From assembly GCA_017893485.1 (NCBI GenBank), contig CM030366.1:103823796-103887795 (forward strand): a stretch of DNA of 64,000 nucleotides, written 5' to 3'. The position numbers and the translations under genes are program-made. The notes beneath the pieces are model-generated. The model was not told the DNA's origin. It saw nothing but the letters and a program-made list of their open reading frames with translations, and made no database searches. Positions within the stretch are counted from its first letter, which is position 1; each line of letters begins with the position of its first letter. Of the stretch, positions 46,101 through 58,800 are shown one piece after another. This DNA is from Hemerocallis citrina. Taxonomy: Eukaryota > Streptophyta > Magnoliopsida > Asparagales > Asphodelaceae.

Positions 46101-47031
46101 CTGGAGGGGAATCCCACGCACTGTCACGACGCATCAAGCAGGCAACCTATGGACAATTCAGCCTCCGCCATGGAACAATGGCACCACCCATAGCCACTCG
46201 AACATCCCACGAGCGTCGCCACCGGGACGATAATTCCGGAGTAGCGCCCACGCACTGTCTTGACGCATCAAGCAGGCAACCTGTGAATCGCTCTCACACC
46301 GCTATCCGTTGGCCCTCATACTCATGTTTTTCTTCTACTTTCATCACATCTCCACTATGTACTAGTCCTTAGTTTTATTAAAAATCATGAACAAAATAAT
46401 CACTAGAGTTAGCCTCTCCATCAACCGGACTTATTCATTTGTTTCAACATGACCAACCTTGGTCTAATTTCAATTCAATTCATCTTTCTCAATGCCGGGG
46501 AGACTTAGCTACTCTATTTCAAATTTCATTTCACAATCTTTAAGTCATAACCACTTTCATGTCACAATTTCATATTCTTTCTTATTCATGATTACTCTTT
46601 GTTCACAAGTCCATAGTGAATACTTATAACTCAAAATTCATATTCAAGTCCAACAATTTCATCAACAAAGTTTCTAAATTCCATCATCATACAATGGTCT
46701 CATGCACTTTACAATTATACACTCATACTTCATATTTTACACAATATCTTCAAGTAAAAATTATAATATCATGTCACACCACAAACTCTTTTGTGTCAAA
46801 TACTTTCTAATAACTTCATTTCAATATATCTTTATAAAGAGAAAATTTCCATAAGTATGTATTTTAGAACCATAGCTTTACTATACCATTTGTTCACAAA
46901 CTATATTATATTTTCTTCAAATAATCCCCAAACCAATCCCATAAAATTCCTTGTATTTTTATGAAAATTACCATATTTTTCTCACATTTTTTGGACATCA
47001 AAAACTCCCAAAAAAATTGTTTTTCCCTAAG

Positions 47032-47108
47032 TGCTAGGGGAAGGATTCGAACCCAGCACGGTAGAGAAGAAGGCCAGAGCACCCGCCGATAGGCCAATCG
47101 GTGCTAGC
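47032..47108 (-). other. tRNA-like segment with box A and box B (1)
   Basis: On the minus strand: box-A-like TTGGCCTATCGGCGGGTGC (47079-47097) and perfect box B GGTTCGAATCC (47043-47053). The 77-nt segment begins GCTAG and ends CTAGC, able to pair. A T7 run follows downstream (about 46984-47020). The T stem and acceptor stem are too poor for a working tRNA. Confidence 0.45.
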
Positions 47109-47177
47109 GATTAGAAGAGGGCGCGTTAAGTATATGTGCTATCATTCGCTGTTCATATATATTTATACACAGTAATT

Positions 47178-47262
47178 TAAAAAAGATGGTGAGGCCGGGT
47201 TTCGAACCACACCGCTCAGGGAAACCGAACAGAGCCACCGACCGCCTGAGCCACTGGCTCAG
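47178..47262 (-). other. tRNA-like segment with box A and box B (2)
   Basis: On the minus strand: box-A-like TGGCTCAGGCGGTCGG (47239-47254) and perfect box B GGTTCGAAACC (47198-47208), then a T6 run (about 47178-47183) as a Pol III stop. The cloverleaf is degenerate; no functional tRNA is claimed. Confidence 0.45.
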
Positions 47263-49923
47263 GTTGTCACAGTGTGGGTTAAAACCCATTAGACTCATAT
47301 TCACACTGTTTTTAGAAATCAACTCGATGTTCAAAACAATTTGATTCATATTGCCTTCATATAAACCACTGAAAAACTCCAGATTTAATCTTCTTTATTC
47401 CATCTTCAAAACAGTAAGTGTAAAATAAATTTTTGTACTAAAAACACATTTTCTCCACCCAAATTAATTATTTGTTTATTAAAACTAGCAAATCCTTTAT
47501 TTTCGACATTGAAAATAATCGATTGTTCTTCTAATCTCTCTTTTACCCCAAAATTTTCCATGATAATTTACTGGTTATTAATCTACATTCACAACACAAT
47601 ACAACCTTGGATTTCCCCATACTCATACTAGCAAAAGAATTCATATAGCACATGAATAGGTGAAACTCAACAATTACTAAGTTTGGTACATTTCTAATTT
47701 GATGACAACAAGCAATTCTTTGGTTCATCTATGCCACTTCTACACATGAATTCAAGCATTCAATATACTTTTCTATTCAATCCCATAGTGTTATTATCTT
47801 TATCAAGTGTCATGTTTCAACCACACAATTTGCAAGTAATTAATAAAGATTTTCACACATCATGCTAATCACATTGCATCATTATTCAATTAAACTAAGT
47901 AATCATAGAAAGTGCTTCATATGGCCTAATTTCATGCAAGCAATTCACATACACAATTAATCACATCATTCTAAGTCATTCACATACTAACTTTTTAATT
48001 AGAGTGGTCTCTTATTAGTATTTTCCATGTATAATGTTATCAATATACTAGCATGAACCCTATATTAGAAACATGAATTGTTTTACCCACCTTAATGGAG
48101 AGAACACAAAAGCAATAAGTCCTAGTAGATGAGAACACCTCCTCCTAGCCAAAAGTGCACCACTTCCAAGCTCCCAAGCCCTAGCCGAAAGCTTCTCCTC
48201 CTTGGCCGAAAGCTACCCTAGCCGAATGCTTCTCCCCTTGGCCGAAAGCTCCAAGCAACCAAAGAACCACACACTCTCTTATTTTTTTATAACTCATAAT
48301 TATAATACTATTAGCTTTAGAAATTACACTTTGCATATGAAAAATTAGCCATGAGAAAGGGGGGTATTTATACTAAAAAATGAGGGGAATGGAGGGCTAA
48401 GATCATCTTGGTGGTTGCAAAATGAAGGGCTTAGATTCAAGTAGGAGTTAGGAAAACTACCCACCTCCTTGAAACTACCCCCATGTTCTCCACACCAAAA
48501 ATTCAACTTTCCCTCCAAAAGATTGCTACCGGCCAAGCATAATGAGTGTGCATTGCACGTGTACGTGTAGTGCACGTGCATGCAACTAGGCCAAAATTGT
48601 ACATTCCAAAATTGTATAAAAATAATTTTGTTAAAAAAAGGGTCTTCTACATGACAAGTTTAATTAAAATAAATTAATTCATGGGCTTTCTTTTTGGGCC
48701 AAAATAATTTTATTAAAATAAAAATGCTTTTGGGCTTTTTAAGAAAAAGGCTTTTTAGTTAAACCAAATAAGGCTTTTAAAGAAGGCTTTTGTACTAAAA
48801 TAATTTGAGAAAATTATATTTAAACATACACATCATGATAAAATAATCCAACAAAAATATTGCACGTGCACAACACGTGCAAAATAAATAATTTCTCATT
48901 AATTGAAAAATCAGGGTATTACACCGGCCGCTATTGCTCCTGAACATTCTATCAACTCTCTAGGCCGCGCTTCCTCTGCCTCCAAATCTGGTGCTTGGCC
49001 GGCTTGGGAACCCAACCCTTCTTTCGCTTCAGATTGGGAACTGTTCCAACGTTCCGCCCACTTTCCGTCAGCTAGTTCTTCTCGCCCATTCTCGACTCCT
49101 AAAGCTGTTAAAGCTCCCTCTTCTCCCAGAGCTGATCATGTTACTTCTTCTCCCAAAGTGGTTAAAGCTTCCACTCCAGCTCTTACTTCAGATTGGACAG
49201 ATAAGGACGATCTTCTTGGTGAGGAAGTGGCGGCTCTGGAAAGTACTCAGGCATCCAAAAAGGTCGAACTCTTTTCTTCTTCTTCTAATTTCAGTTATTT
49301 TTTCTTTTTAGATTTACTGGCTAATTGCTCTTCTTTTCGGGTGGAATTAAAATTCCCGTCTTTTAAGTTTAATCCTATCGGGATTATTAAGGCCTTTTCT
49401 GCTATTTCCTCCACTCCTCCCTCTCTGATTAAGATAGATCTGATGATGCTATCTACTAGTTTTTCCTCTTCCTTGCCTCCGACCCCGATGATTCAATCGG
49501 TGTCTCAGGCCCCCTCTTTCCCGACCGGGCTTGCCCCTGGTTCCCTCTCCCTCTTGGAGCATCTCATTCCCCCTCTAAGGACGGATACTCCTGGTCCTAT
49601 TTCGGACGACGACTCTACATCCCCGAGTTCCCCGTTCCCTCTTTCCCCCGCTTCTTCTTCTAGCTCCATTCGCTTCATCCGTTCGAGTGCTCGTCTTAGG
49701 GCTCAGTGCTCTGCATCCCTAATGCCCTCCTCCTTCTCCATCCCCTGCTCTCAGCCTTCCCCCCTTGGCTCTCTTTATCTCCCCCTATTTGAGGACTTGT
49801 CAGATCCAGAATTAGCCTCTACTGCCAAGTCCCTAGGCTTCTCGCTCGCCCCAGACATTGCTACCCCCATCTCCCTTCTTAGATCTATTGAACGGTCCCG
49901 AGTCCTCGAGCACAAACTGTTTA

Positions 49924-52900
49924 ATGATTAGTATCTCTTGGAACATTAGGGGGCTTAACTGCCCCACCAAGCAAAGAGCCATTTTCGACCTAATTTCTTC
50001 CTCCCACTGTGATATCATTTCGATTCAAGAGTCAAAATTGGAATCTCCCTCGCCGCGACTCTTTCGTTCGCTTGGAGGCTCCGCCATTTCTAATTGGATC
50101 TCCCTCGATGCCATTGGCTCTAGAGGCGGGATTCTTTTTGGCTTCAAGGACTCATCCTTTTCTCTAATCTCCGTTTGTAGACTTAACTTCTTCTTAATAG
50201 TGCACCTGCACTGGCTCATCCCTGACTGCATCATCACTTTCATCTCAGTTTACGGTCCCTCCACTTCTAGTGGACGGCCGCTTTTCTGGGATGAATTTCG
50301 GTCTCTCCACCAGTTCGTGCAAGGTCTTGCCATGGTCTGTGGTGATTTCAACATCACGCGGTTCGTAGCGGAAAGATCGAACTCTTCCTCTCCGGACTCC
50401 CAATCCGGTGTATTTAATGATTGCATTAGAGATCTCCAATTATCGGAGATCCCTATCAACGGTAGGAAATTTACTTGGTCGAATCAACGACTTAATCCTT
50501 CTCTGGCGAAACTAGACAGGTTTCTAGTCTCGCAACCCTGGTTCTCAAAATTCCACAATGCCTATGCGCAAGCTTTTCCCAACCCATCGTCGAATCACGT
50601 GCCCATCACCCTATTCTCGGATTTTCACTTCCCCTGTCATCGCCAATTCCGTTTCGAAAAATTCTGGCTCCAAGATCAATTATTTATCAAATTGACCGAG
50701 GAATGTCTGGCGTCCGTTTCTGGTTCGCGAGGCCTCGGCAATTTACTACTAAAACTTCACGCCATCAAGTTCGGGTGTAAGATTTGGAGACGTGAACGTC
50801 ATTCAAACACCTATTTCCTCAAAGATTGTTTGCTTGCTTCCATTCAGGCGATAGACCTGATGGAAGAGCAAGCCCCTCTTTCTCCTTCGGCCCTCTTGGA
50901 GAGGCGCGCCTGCAGGCGTGATTATGCCGATATTCTCCTACTAGACCATTCTAAGTGGGCGCAAAGGGCTAGAGTTAACTGGTTGAAGGAAGGCGATGGT
51001 AACACTGCCTTCTTTCACCAATTTGCCTCTCATAGGCGCCGATGTAACCACATCCCCTTGATCATCGATCAGGGAATGGAGCATCGCTCTGATACTGATA
51101 TTCATAAATCCTTCCTTTCGTTCTACAAAAACCTTATCGGCTCCTCCAAACCTCGTGTGATTTCTCTCGATTGGCAACACCTCTACGGTGATCCGGACAC
51201 CGATTTATCCTCGCTTGAGGCTCCCTTCACAATGGAGGAGATCAAGTTGGCGGTATTCGCTTTAAAAAGCGATTCGGCACCTGGTCCGGACGGATTTCCC
51301 GCCTTTTTCTTTCAAAAATTCTGGCCCTGGCTCAAGGATGACCTCTTCGATCTTTTTCAAGACCTGCATCAAGGATCATTCTCATTCGATCGCATCAACT
51401 ATGCGCATATTGTACTTATTCCGAAATTTACGGGTGCCAACTCGGTTTCTGATTTCAGGCCCATTAGCCTGATTAATACATCTTTCAAAATCATCATGAA
51501 GGTTCTGGCCTCCAGGCTGAGTGCCGTCATCCCTCCCCTTATTGATCCGGCCCAATCAGGCTTTATTAAGGATCGGTTTATTCTTGACAGTGTGGCAGCT
51601 GCTCAAGAGATCATCTCTCTTAGCCATTATCACAAGTTGGAAGGTATTCTTCTTAAGCTCGATTTTCAAAAAGCCTACGATAATGTTCATTGGGATTTCC
51701 TTCTGGATAGCCTGCGCCATCGAGGGTTCGGCCCGAAATGGATCGGATGGATCAAATCCAGCCTGTTAGCAGGTACTTCCTCCATTCTTATCAATGGCTC
51801 AGAAGGCCATAAATTCAAAATTAAGCGTGGTCTCCGTCAGGGAGATCCCCTCTCGTCCCTTCTCTTCGCCCTGGTAGCGGACGTTTTCAGTCGATTGCTC
51901 CGCAACGCTCGCTCGGTTCAAGCTATAGAGGGCATCGGTCGTTCCCAAAATTTCGACGGGATTCTAAATCTTCAATACGCTGATGATACTATCATTTTCT
52001 CTAAACCTGAACGCTCGGTTTTACGCAATCTTAAACTATTGTTGTATTGTTTTGAACAAGCCTCCGGGCTGGCTATTAATTTCAATAAGTCTTCTGTTTA
52101 TTGGCTTGGCGGTAATGATCTTCGTCATAGCGAGATCGCTCAATTCTTTAATTGCCGTATAGCATCCTTCCCTATCTCGTATCTGGGTATTCCCCTTAGA
52201 TGGGGTAAACTACACAAAGCGGACTGGTTCCCTATTATCGATAAAATTGAATCCAGGCTGAACGTCTGGACGGGGAAGTTACTGTCCCGTGGAGGGAGAT
52301 TAACTCTTCTCAACTCCGTCCTCTCAGCTATGCCTCTCTATCTGATGTCATTCTATTATATCCCATCTTGGGTCCTTAAGAGAATTGACCAAATTCGTAG
52401 CAATTTCTTCTGGTCAGGTGGCGCCCTTTACAAACAGGGTTCGCACCTGTGCAATTGGAACATTGTCTGCTCCTCCAAAGCCAGCGGGGGTTTAGGGGCT
52501 TTGAACCTTCGTGACCACAACTTGGCTCTCTTAGGTAAATGGCTGTGGAGATTTCATAAGTTCCCTCACCTTTCGTGGGTTCACTGCATCAAGGAAGCTT
52601 ATTTTTCCGCCACCCCCTGGTGGCAATTTAATTCCCCCACCCATCGCTATGCTTCCCCATTCTGGAAAGGCGTGTGGAAAGTTTCTTCGGTTTTTCAATC
52701 CAGTATTATTAGACTTTGCGGAGATGGCTCGAGGACCAAATTTTGGTCCGATCTTTGGTTAGGCAACATCTCGATTGCCTCAGCTTATCCTTCTCTCTTC
52801 TGCCTTGCAGCGTTACCTGAGGCATCGGTTGAAGAGTCGTTTATCAGGGTTAATGATGCCAGATTCTGGTATATCCCATTGGTCTCTCCCCTTTCCCAAA

Positions 52901-53567
52901 GCCTTGTGCGGGAGATGCAACACTTAATCTCGTCGCTCAACCGCTTTGAATGGCACTCCACGGAGAGTATAGGTGGCGTTGGAACTCTTCTGGTATTTTC
53001 TCAGTTAACTCGTTCTACAAGTTTCTCAATTTTCGAGGAATTGTTTCCCCTGCGGCTGATTTCATTTGGAAATCATGCGCTCCCCTCAAGGTTAAAATTA
53101 ATTCGTGGTTAGCCATCCACAACAGGCTTCTCACCGTTCAGGTTCTTAATAAAAGAAACTTAGCATGGGGTCAGCCCTGCAGTCTATGTTTGGAGGGTGC
53201 CGAAACTGCGGATCATCTATTCGTTGAATGTTCCTTCATTAAGCCACTTTGGAAACTAGTGTCCCTTGCTTGGTCCAGCCCTGCTCTCCCCTCTACTCTC
53301 CTAGCCTGTTGGTTCTCTCCATCGTGCCTCCCCAGATTTTGTAAGGGTTGGTTCCTTTCAATCCACATCATCATCTGGATTACCTGGATGGAGAGGAACC
53401 GTCGGATCTTCGCTAATAAGTCTTCTACTATCTCCTCTCTCTTAGAAGAACTTATTTTTCTTTTCAAATTTTGGACTTCTATTCTTAGTGATGTTAAGCG
53501 GCAAGCATTTCACTCCCACCGTCTACATGACTCACTTGCCGTTCTTTCATCCCTTAACGCTCTATAA
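49924..53567 (+). pseudogene. LINE ORF2: endonuclease, reverse transcriptase, zf-RVT (one frameshift)
   Basis: From the ATG at 49924 the APE-type endonuclease shows SWNIRGL (Asn7), IQESK (Glu36), GDFN (Asp141, Asn143) and SNHVPI (His225), so its catalytic set is intact. The reverse transcriptase covers about residues 490-760, with FRPISLIN, GFIKDRFI, LRQGDPLS and YADD at 685-688. After about 52965 the protein continues in another frame, where the zf-RVT domain follows (APLKVKINSWLAIHNRLLT, CSLC ... ADHLFVEC) to a stop at 53565. The first frame ends at 53112. One small indel is enough to explain the break; otherwise the ORF is well kept, so the copy is fairly young. Confidence 0.9.
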
Positions 53568-55075
53568 TTTTCTCCCTGTTCAAGTTAACGGCGTTTGTTA
53601 GCTTGATTCTGACTTTCGATTTCTTCGCGTGCACCCTCTTTCAGTTGGTTTGCTCTACAGGTTACTGTGCACTCTTTTCTCTAAAGGCGCCTTCATCGAT
53701 TGTTTTTGGCAGTTTTTACTAGCCCTTTTCTTGCTTTCCTTGTCCTATGTTGTGGCCGGTTCATTTACTAACTTATTAACTGTTTACTATGCTGCTGTCT
53801 ATGCGTGATTTGGTTCGTTCTTCCTTGCTTTCCTCTGATTGTTGTTCCTGTGGCACTGTATATGATTCTTTTGCTCCCTGTGTTCTTTAAGAGCTTTACT
53901 GTATATGTTACTTTAGCTCCCTGTGTTCTTATTGAGCTTTTGGGGGGTGAGTTTTCTCGTTTCTTTACTGTTGCTCATGGTTTGCTTGCACTTCTTGCAG
54001 GGCTGATCGTTTGGGTCTTGTTTTTGCTATCGGGTCCCCTCGATGCTTTTTGTTCTTTTGGCGGTGATTGGGCGCGTCCCCTCTTATGGTCTTTTTGTCG
54101 TTGCCTGGTGTTGGCTTTGCTCTTCCTCCTTTTGTTCCTACATGGTTAGGAGTTCTCTATCGTTCTTCGGTTCTAAGCTTCTAGGGGCTTACTGTCACCT
54201 TGGGAAGGTGTTTGGTTGGACTGCTGGTCCTTTTTGGTTATCGGCGGTAGGTGATTACAAGTTAAGTGGGCGAGCGTGGTTGTGGTGCCGCTCCATCTCT
54301 TTGGCTTGTAATCTTAACAGTTTATGCTACTTGCCTTTAACTTTATCAACTTTTATTAATTAAGTTTGATTGTGTTCTGGTGTGGCTTTTATTTTCCTTG
54401 TTATTATCGCGCTATCTCGTTGGTTGTGGCACTTCTTATGTTTGTGGACTGGATTGCTGATTCTCTCTTCATTTCCTTTTGGTGGTGCTTTGTTTCTGGC
54501 CCCGTTCGGCTGCCGATGCTGGGAGATCGTCGTTTTTGACTGTAATCCTCTATCTTGCTTTTCGTCAGTTAGCTGCTACTCTTGTTGGGTCGCGCTACCG
54601 TTTATCCTGGTGGAGTCTGTTTGGTTTAGTTTTCGGCGATCTCTCGTCGTTCCTGTTTGGGTTGGATCGAGCCTCCGAGTGTTTTCTTGGTGGCGAGGTT
54701 CATGGCACTAGAGCGGATCACTTCCCTCCTCTGGTGGACTTCTCTTCCCTCCAGCGTCGATCGTAGCTTTTCTGCCGTCCCAGCGATCCAGTCTTGGCCC
54801 TGAGATCGCACACCATCTCATCCTGTCTCCAAGCCGCATCAGTCTTCAAGTTATCTGCTCTTCTATTGCTGTCTGTAATCCGTGCTGTTGCACTTCTGTA
54901 GGGCTAATTGTTTTTTTGTTGCTTGTTTGATGTCTTTAGCTAATTGTTGAGCTCTCTTGGCTTTTGTTTTACCTCAGGTAAAACCCCTCGCATTGTCTTT
55001 GTACAGCTATTACTTATCTATAATATTTTTGATCTGGCTGGAGTCTTTAGACTCTATCCATTTGCATCAAAAAAA
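53568..55075 (+). other. LINE 3' UTR with poly-A tail
   Basis: T- and GT-rich with no conserved protein; ends TTTGCATC followed by poly-A. Confidence 0.8.
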
Positions 55076-55091
55076 AAAATAGAGAAAAGAT

Positions 55092-55818
55092 AGAGGGGTA
55101 GGCCTATATAGTAAGTATGCTTCAGTTTCTTCGCTACCATTAGGTGGCATATTCTTATTGGAGAGTTCCCCCACCTACTTTATTTTTCCCTACCTACCTA
55201 TTGGAGTGTGCCACCTAAATATTGAGTGTTTGCTGTAGTCGTCCAATACTATTTTATAGCAACTAGTATAATGCACGTGCGATGCACGTCTATAAAAAGT
55301 TTAGTCATTAAATTAAATGAATTGTCCATAAAAAAGATATAGTAAATTATTGAGAAATTTACTCTATATGTTCCAATTCAGACCGTTACAAACTTGTAAA
55401 AGAACAGAGCAGAAGGCTGTTTATTTTGTTTCCAAAAGATAATAACAACGAATATTCTTACCAAACGAAATAGAGAAAGATCCTTATGAATCCCATTGTA
55501 ATAGAAAAGACAAAATCACGTACAAAAAATATGCAAACCTTTAGATTGTTGTTTACACTAAAGAAGAAAACGACTTGTATATATTTGTCATCACCTTGAT
55601 GATAGATTCCAATGCTCACCGATGAATCCAAACATAAGCAGCTAAAGTGATGAAGAGACGATGCAGGACAAATATTAATGTTTTGTATTGTTTTAAAGAA
55701 AAAAGTGGGAAAAAAATCATAATGAAGATTTAATAAAAGAGACCAGAGCAATGTATTAAATACTGAAGTAACAGGACAGGACCATAGGACAATAAAACAT
55801 GTCATCTCCAACTAGTCT
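55092..55818. other. Stretch between LINE and solo LTR, with a Helitron-like end
   Basis: No gene. On the minus strand near 55262-55295 the sequence GACGTGCATCGCACGTGC is followed by ATTATACTAG, the same hairpin-plus-CTAG arrangement as the ends at 642 and 30435. It suggests a third Helitron-like copy extending rightwards; its other end was not found. Confidence 0.4.
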
Positions 55819-58800
55819 TGTCACGCCCCGCTTCCCAAAAATACGGAATACGAGCACATGACAAAAGCCCAGCAAATGACTAACGTCACCCATAAGCTGT
55901 TTAATCGATTAACTCAACAACATAAACAATACAGAACAATTGCGCAAGCAATAATAATAATCTCATGAACAAAAATACTTGGAATAAAACAGTATAATAT
56001 CCAAATACAATAATAATAATCCAACGTCTGGAAACAATAATAAAATCCGGGACATAAGCCCAAAACAATACTAATCTCAATCCAAAAATAAATACAAGTC
56101 TCAGTACATTAAGTCATTTAAAGCGATAAACAATTTAAAAGCAGAAATCTTCAAAATGTTTGTTCTCCAACTCCAACAGGCAATTCTCCTTCATTACCTG
56201 TGAATACTTCATCTAAAAAGAGAAAAATAATTGTCCTTAGAGCAAGTCATGGACAGCAAGTAGAGAAAGCAGGGAACAATGGAATAACGGTATAACAATG
56301 AAACAATGGATCAATAAGAATCAATAAAATGGCGCGATAATAATAATCAATAACATGGTAACTAATGCAACGGTGTAACGGTGAACTAATATTCGGTAAT
56401 GGTAATCAACGGTTAATATCAATATCACTTAAACAATATTGGATACAAATAGGAACAACGATGAACAATATGCAATGTCGGTGATGTGTCAATCCTTATG
56501 TCTATTATTCACTTTAACTCCTAACTAATGCACGTACTACTGTGTCCCATGTGTGCCGTACCACAGGTTCGATGCATACAATCAATTTCGTTTAGACTCA
56601 AATGGTCTACTCGGTAGATCATGTACTTGGCAACGGTAACGGTAAAAACTATCCACCTTTCGGTGTATAAACGGTCATCGGCAACGATACGGTACACGAT
56701 AGATTGGGTTACTGCCATAACCACAATCACACGATAAAACGGTAGCCGGAACGGTAATTAGGGAAACACGGGCCCCTCCTCCAAGTACAGTCACTACTTT
56801 GTTCACTACTTAAATTACCCTTTAAACCCCGGCTTATTAATTATTTATCAATGCAACAAACACAATATGCAATTTATGGACAATTCGGCGAACGATAGTA
56901 TCAATAAGGAACAATAGGTTGATAACATGGATAAGACGGTTAAAATAATGACAATAACTCATTGGGAACATGCAATGCAACATACATTCATTAATTCATG
57001 CAATGATACGATAGAGGAATAATTAATACATTAAAATGAGAGATCTAAAATTCTTGAATGTAAAAACACAGCTGCAGTAAAACGGCCATAACTCTTGCTA
57101 CAAAATTCGGAATTCGAAAATTCTAAATGTTATTGACAACTAGACATTCAGGGCTACATTTCATATTCAGAAAATATTTTATTTTAAGGTCATTTACTGC
57201 TTCGAAAACAGCGATCAAGTTCAGGTCAGCAACATGTATAGTTCTTAGGATATATTTCTTGGACATAAATTAGTTAAGCATGATGGGTTTCGATTCTATA
57301 TTCAACAATTTGTGTAACTAGCATCATAGGCGTCCAAACATGATAAATAAAATTTAGAACACACACATACAAGTCTAACATCAATCAATCATCAAACGAT
57401 CAAACGACATATTACCTAACAATTGTATCTACAATAAATTATTTGTGTTGTGACTTGTATGAATAACCCTATTAACAATTCTATATGCATTCATTAAGGA
57501 TCCAAACTTTAGAGTCAAATTGGCACGATGTCAAGAATATTGGGGTTAGCTCGTGTAAACCCTCAATAGACCCAACGAAGGAGATAGCAAAGGATAATGC
57601 GATAACAAAGAGATCTACTTGCAGGAATTTCAATAACACTTGAATTTGATACAATTAGCAATTCAAGAGAACAGTGACTTGCCTGTTAACCGGTGAAACG
57701 AATAGCGAGAATAATGGAATATGAATCCCGAAGCAACAAACTCCCGAACTAGTTCAACCCACCAATAATACGTACAAAATACGTGCAATAAGATCCCAAA
57801 GCAACAGCACACAGCACTCAAAGGCACAAACAGCAACTGCAGCAATCAGCCAAGGGAGAGAGAGAACACCGGCCAAGGGGCGGTGGCGCTGGCAACGGGC
57901 GACGGCGAGGTGGCGTCGCTGGCGGGGTTGCCGATCGAACAGAGAGGGAAGAAGGGGTATTTGGGTTGAGGCTGCTGTTGTCGATGAGAACGGGGAAGGA
58001 GGGCAGGGTCGGGGCGTCTGGTGCTGGACGAGGGCATCTATGGCGGGAGGTGGTCGGCGCGAAGGCGTCGACAAGGTGGCGACGGCGGATGGGGTTGATG
58101 GGTTCAGGGGTTTTTTTGACTGGTGATGTCGAGGAGAGGGAAGAGGGAGAACGGGGGTTTCAGGGGTGTCCGTGGATGGCGTTTGGGTTCGTGGGTGTCG
58201 GGGGAAGACGACGGGGAGTCGTCGACGGGGCGGTCGGCGCAAGAGGGGTGGCCGGAGTGGCCGGGGAAGATGATCGGAAAGGGTTGGGAGTTGATTTGGG
58301 GAAAGATGAACAGTAACAGGAGAGAGAGAACGGGAGGAGAGAGAATAGGAGAGAGATTAGACGACTAGGGTTTCGATTTGTGTGCAGAACTGGGGTTTAC
58401 AGCAGAGTTGTATTTATAAGGTACAATTAGGGTTCAATTAGGAGATATATCAAAATCAACACGGTTCAAATAAAATAACCCATAATTCAAATAAACAAAA
58501 TCCACAATATAGATAACTCAATAAAAGAGAAAGATAGTTCATGAACGAAAATTTCAACCCAATTAGATTGATAAATAACACAATTGAAATAATAAGAATT
58601 GGGCTTAAAACAAATTGGAACTCGCCGAGAAAATGAGATCGGGCATATAAAAAAAATCCAATATATGAATTTTAAATAGAAAATCATGAAATAATAATTA
58701 ATTTAAATAATAAATCATACAACAAAATGATATTCATGTTTAACAATTTTTATTGAAATCACCTAATAATAATAATATATTTGTTTTAAGCTCAAAATAA

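Larger units (their letters stand above)
45485..48923 (-). mobile_element. Solo LTR, 3.44 kb, inside LINE ORF1
   Basis: Flanked by CCGGC on both sides (45480-45484, 48924-48928). In element sense it begins TGTAATACCCTGATTTTTC and ends GGGATTCGGGGCGTTACA, forms common in large plant gypsy LTRs. A TATAAATA box (48365-48372, minus) supports the orientation. No primer site, purine tract or second copy is visible, so the internal part was probably lost by LTR-LTR recombination. It contains two tRNA-like segments (listed) and a direct repeat of CACGCACTGTC.CGACGCATC near 46114 and 46249. Confidence 0.8.
44091..49931 (+). pseudogene. LINE ORF1 (zinc-knuckle RNA-binding protein), broken
   Basis: Candidate ATG at 44091 (MEQSWVEIVKK) whose frame soon stops near 44217. 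Two adjacent C-x2-C-x4-H-x4-C knuckles lie at about 44318-44412 (CFRCLRPGHVKISC and CLFCLKDGHARQRC). A frameshift occurs near 44650-44690, and an in-frame TAG at 44889-44891. The rest is Ser/Pro-rich and continues across the solo LTR (45485-48923), which entered without changing phase once the 3444 inserted bases are counted. It stops at 49929-49931, overlapping the start of ORF2 by 8 bp. In plant L1 elements ORF1 binds the element RNA. Confidence 0.75.
43293..55075 (+). mobile_element. L1-type LINE, full length, split by a solo LTR
   Basis: Flanked by a perfect 16-bp target duplication AAAATAGAGAAAAGAT (43277-43292 and 55076-55091); the 3' end is a poly-A run. Without the solo LTR and its duplication it is about 8.3 kb: a GC/CT-rich 5' UTR, ORF1 with zinc knuckles, ORF2 with endonuclease and reverse transcriptase, and a 1.5-kb T-rich 3' UTR. 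Long duplications and poly-A are the signature of target-primed reverse transcription. ORF1 has a stop and frameshifts and ORF2 has one frameshift, so this copy is inactive. Confidence 0.92.

Noticed and set aside
47032..47262. Two tRNA genes
   Set aside because: Box A and box B are present, but acceptor and T stems do not pair properly, so they are kept as tRNA-like segments only.
53805..54766. ORFs of 95-114 codons with hydrophobic peptides after LINE ORF2
   Set aside because: T- and GT-rich LINE 3' UTR gives accidental Phe/Leu/Val-rich frames.
57754..58368. ORFs of 80-160 codons on both strands
   Set aside because: GC-rich leader region of a solo LTR; low-complexity peptides.
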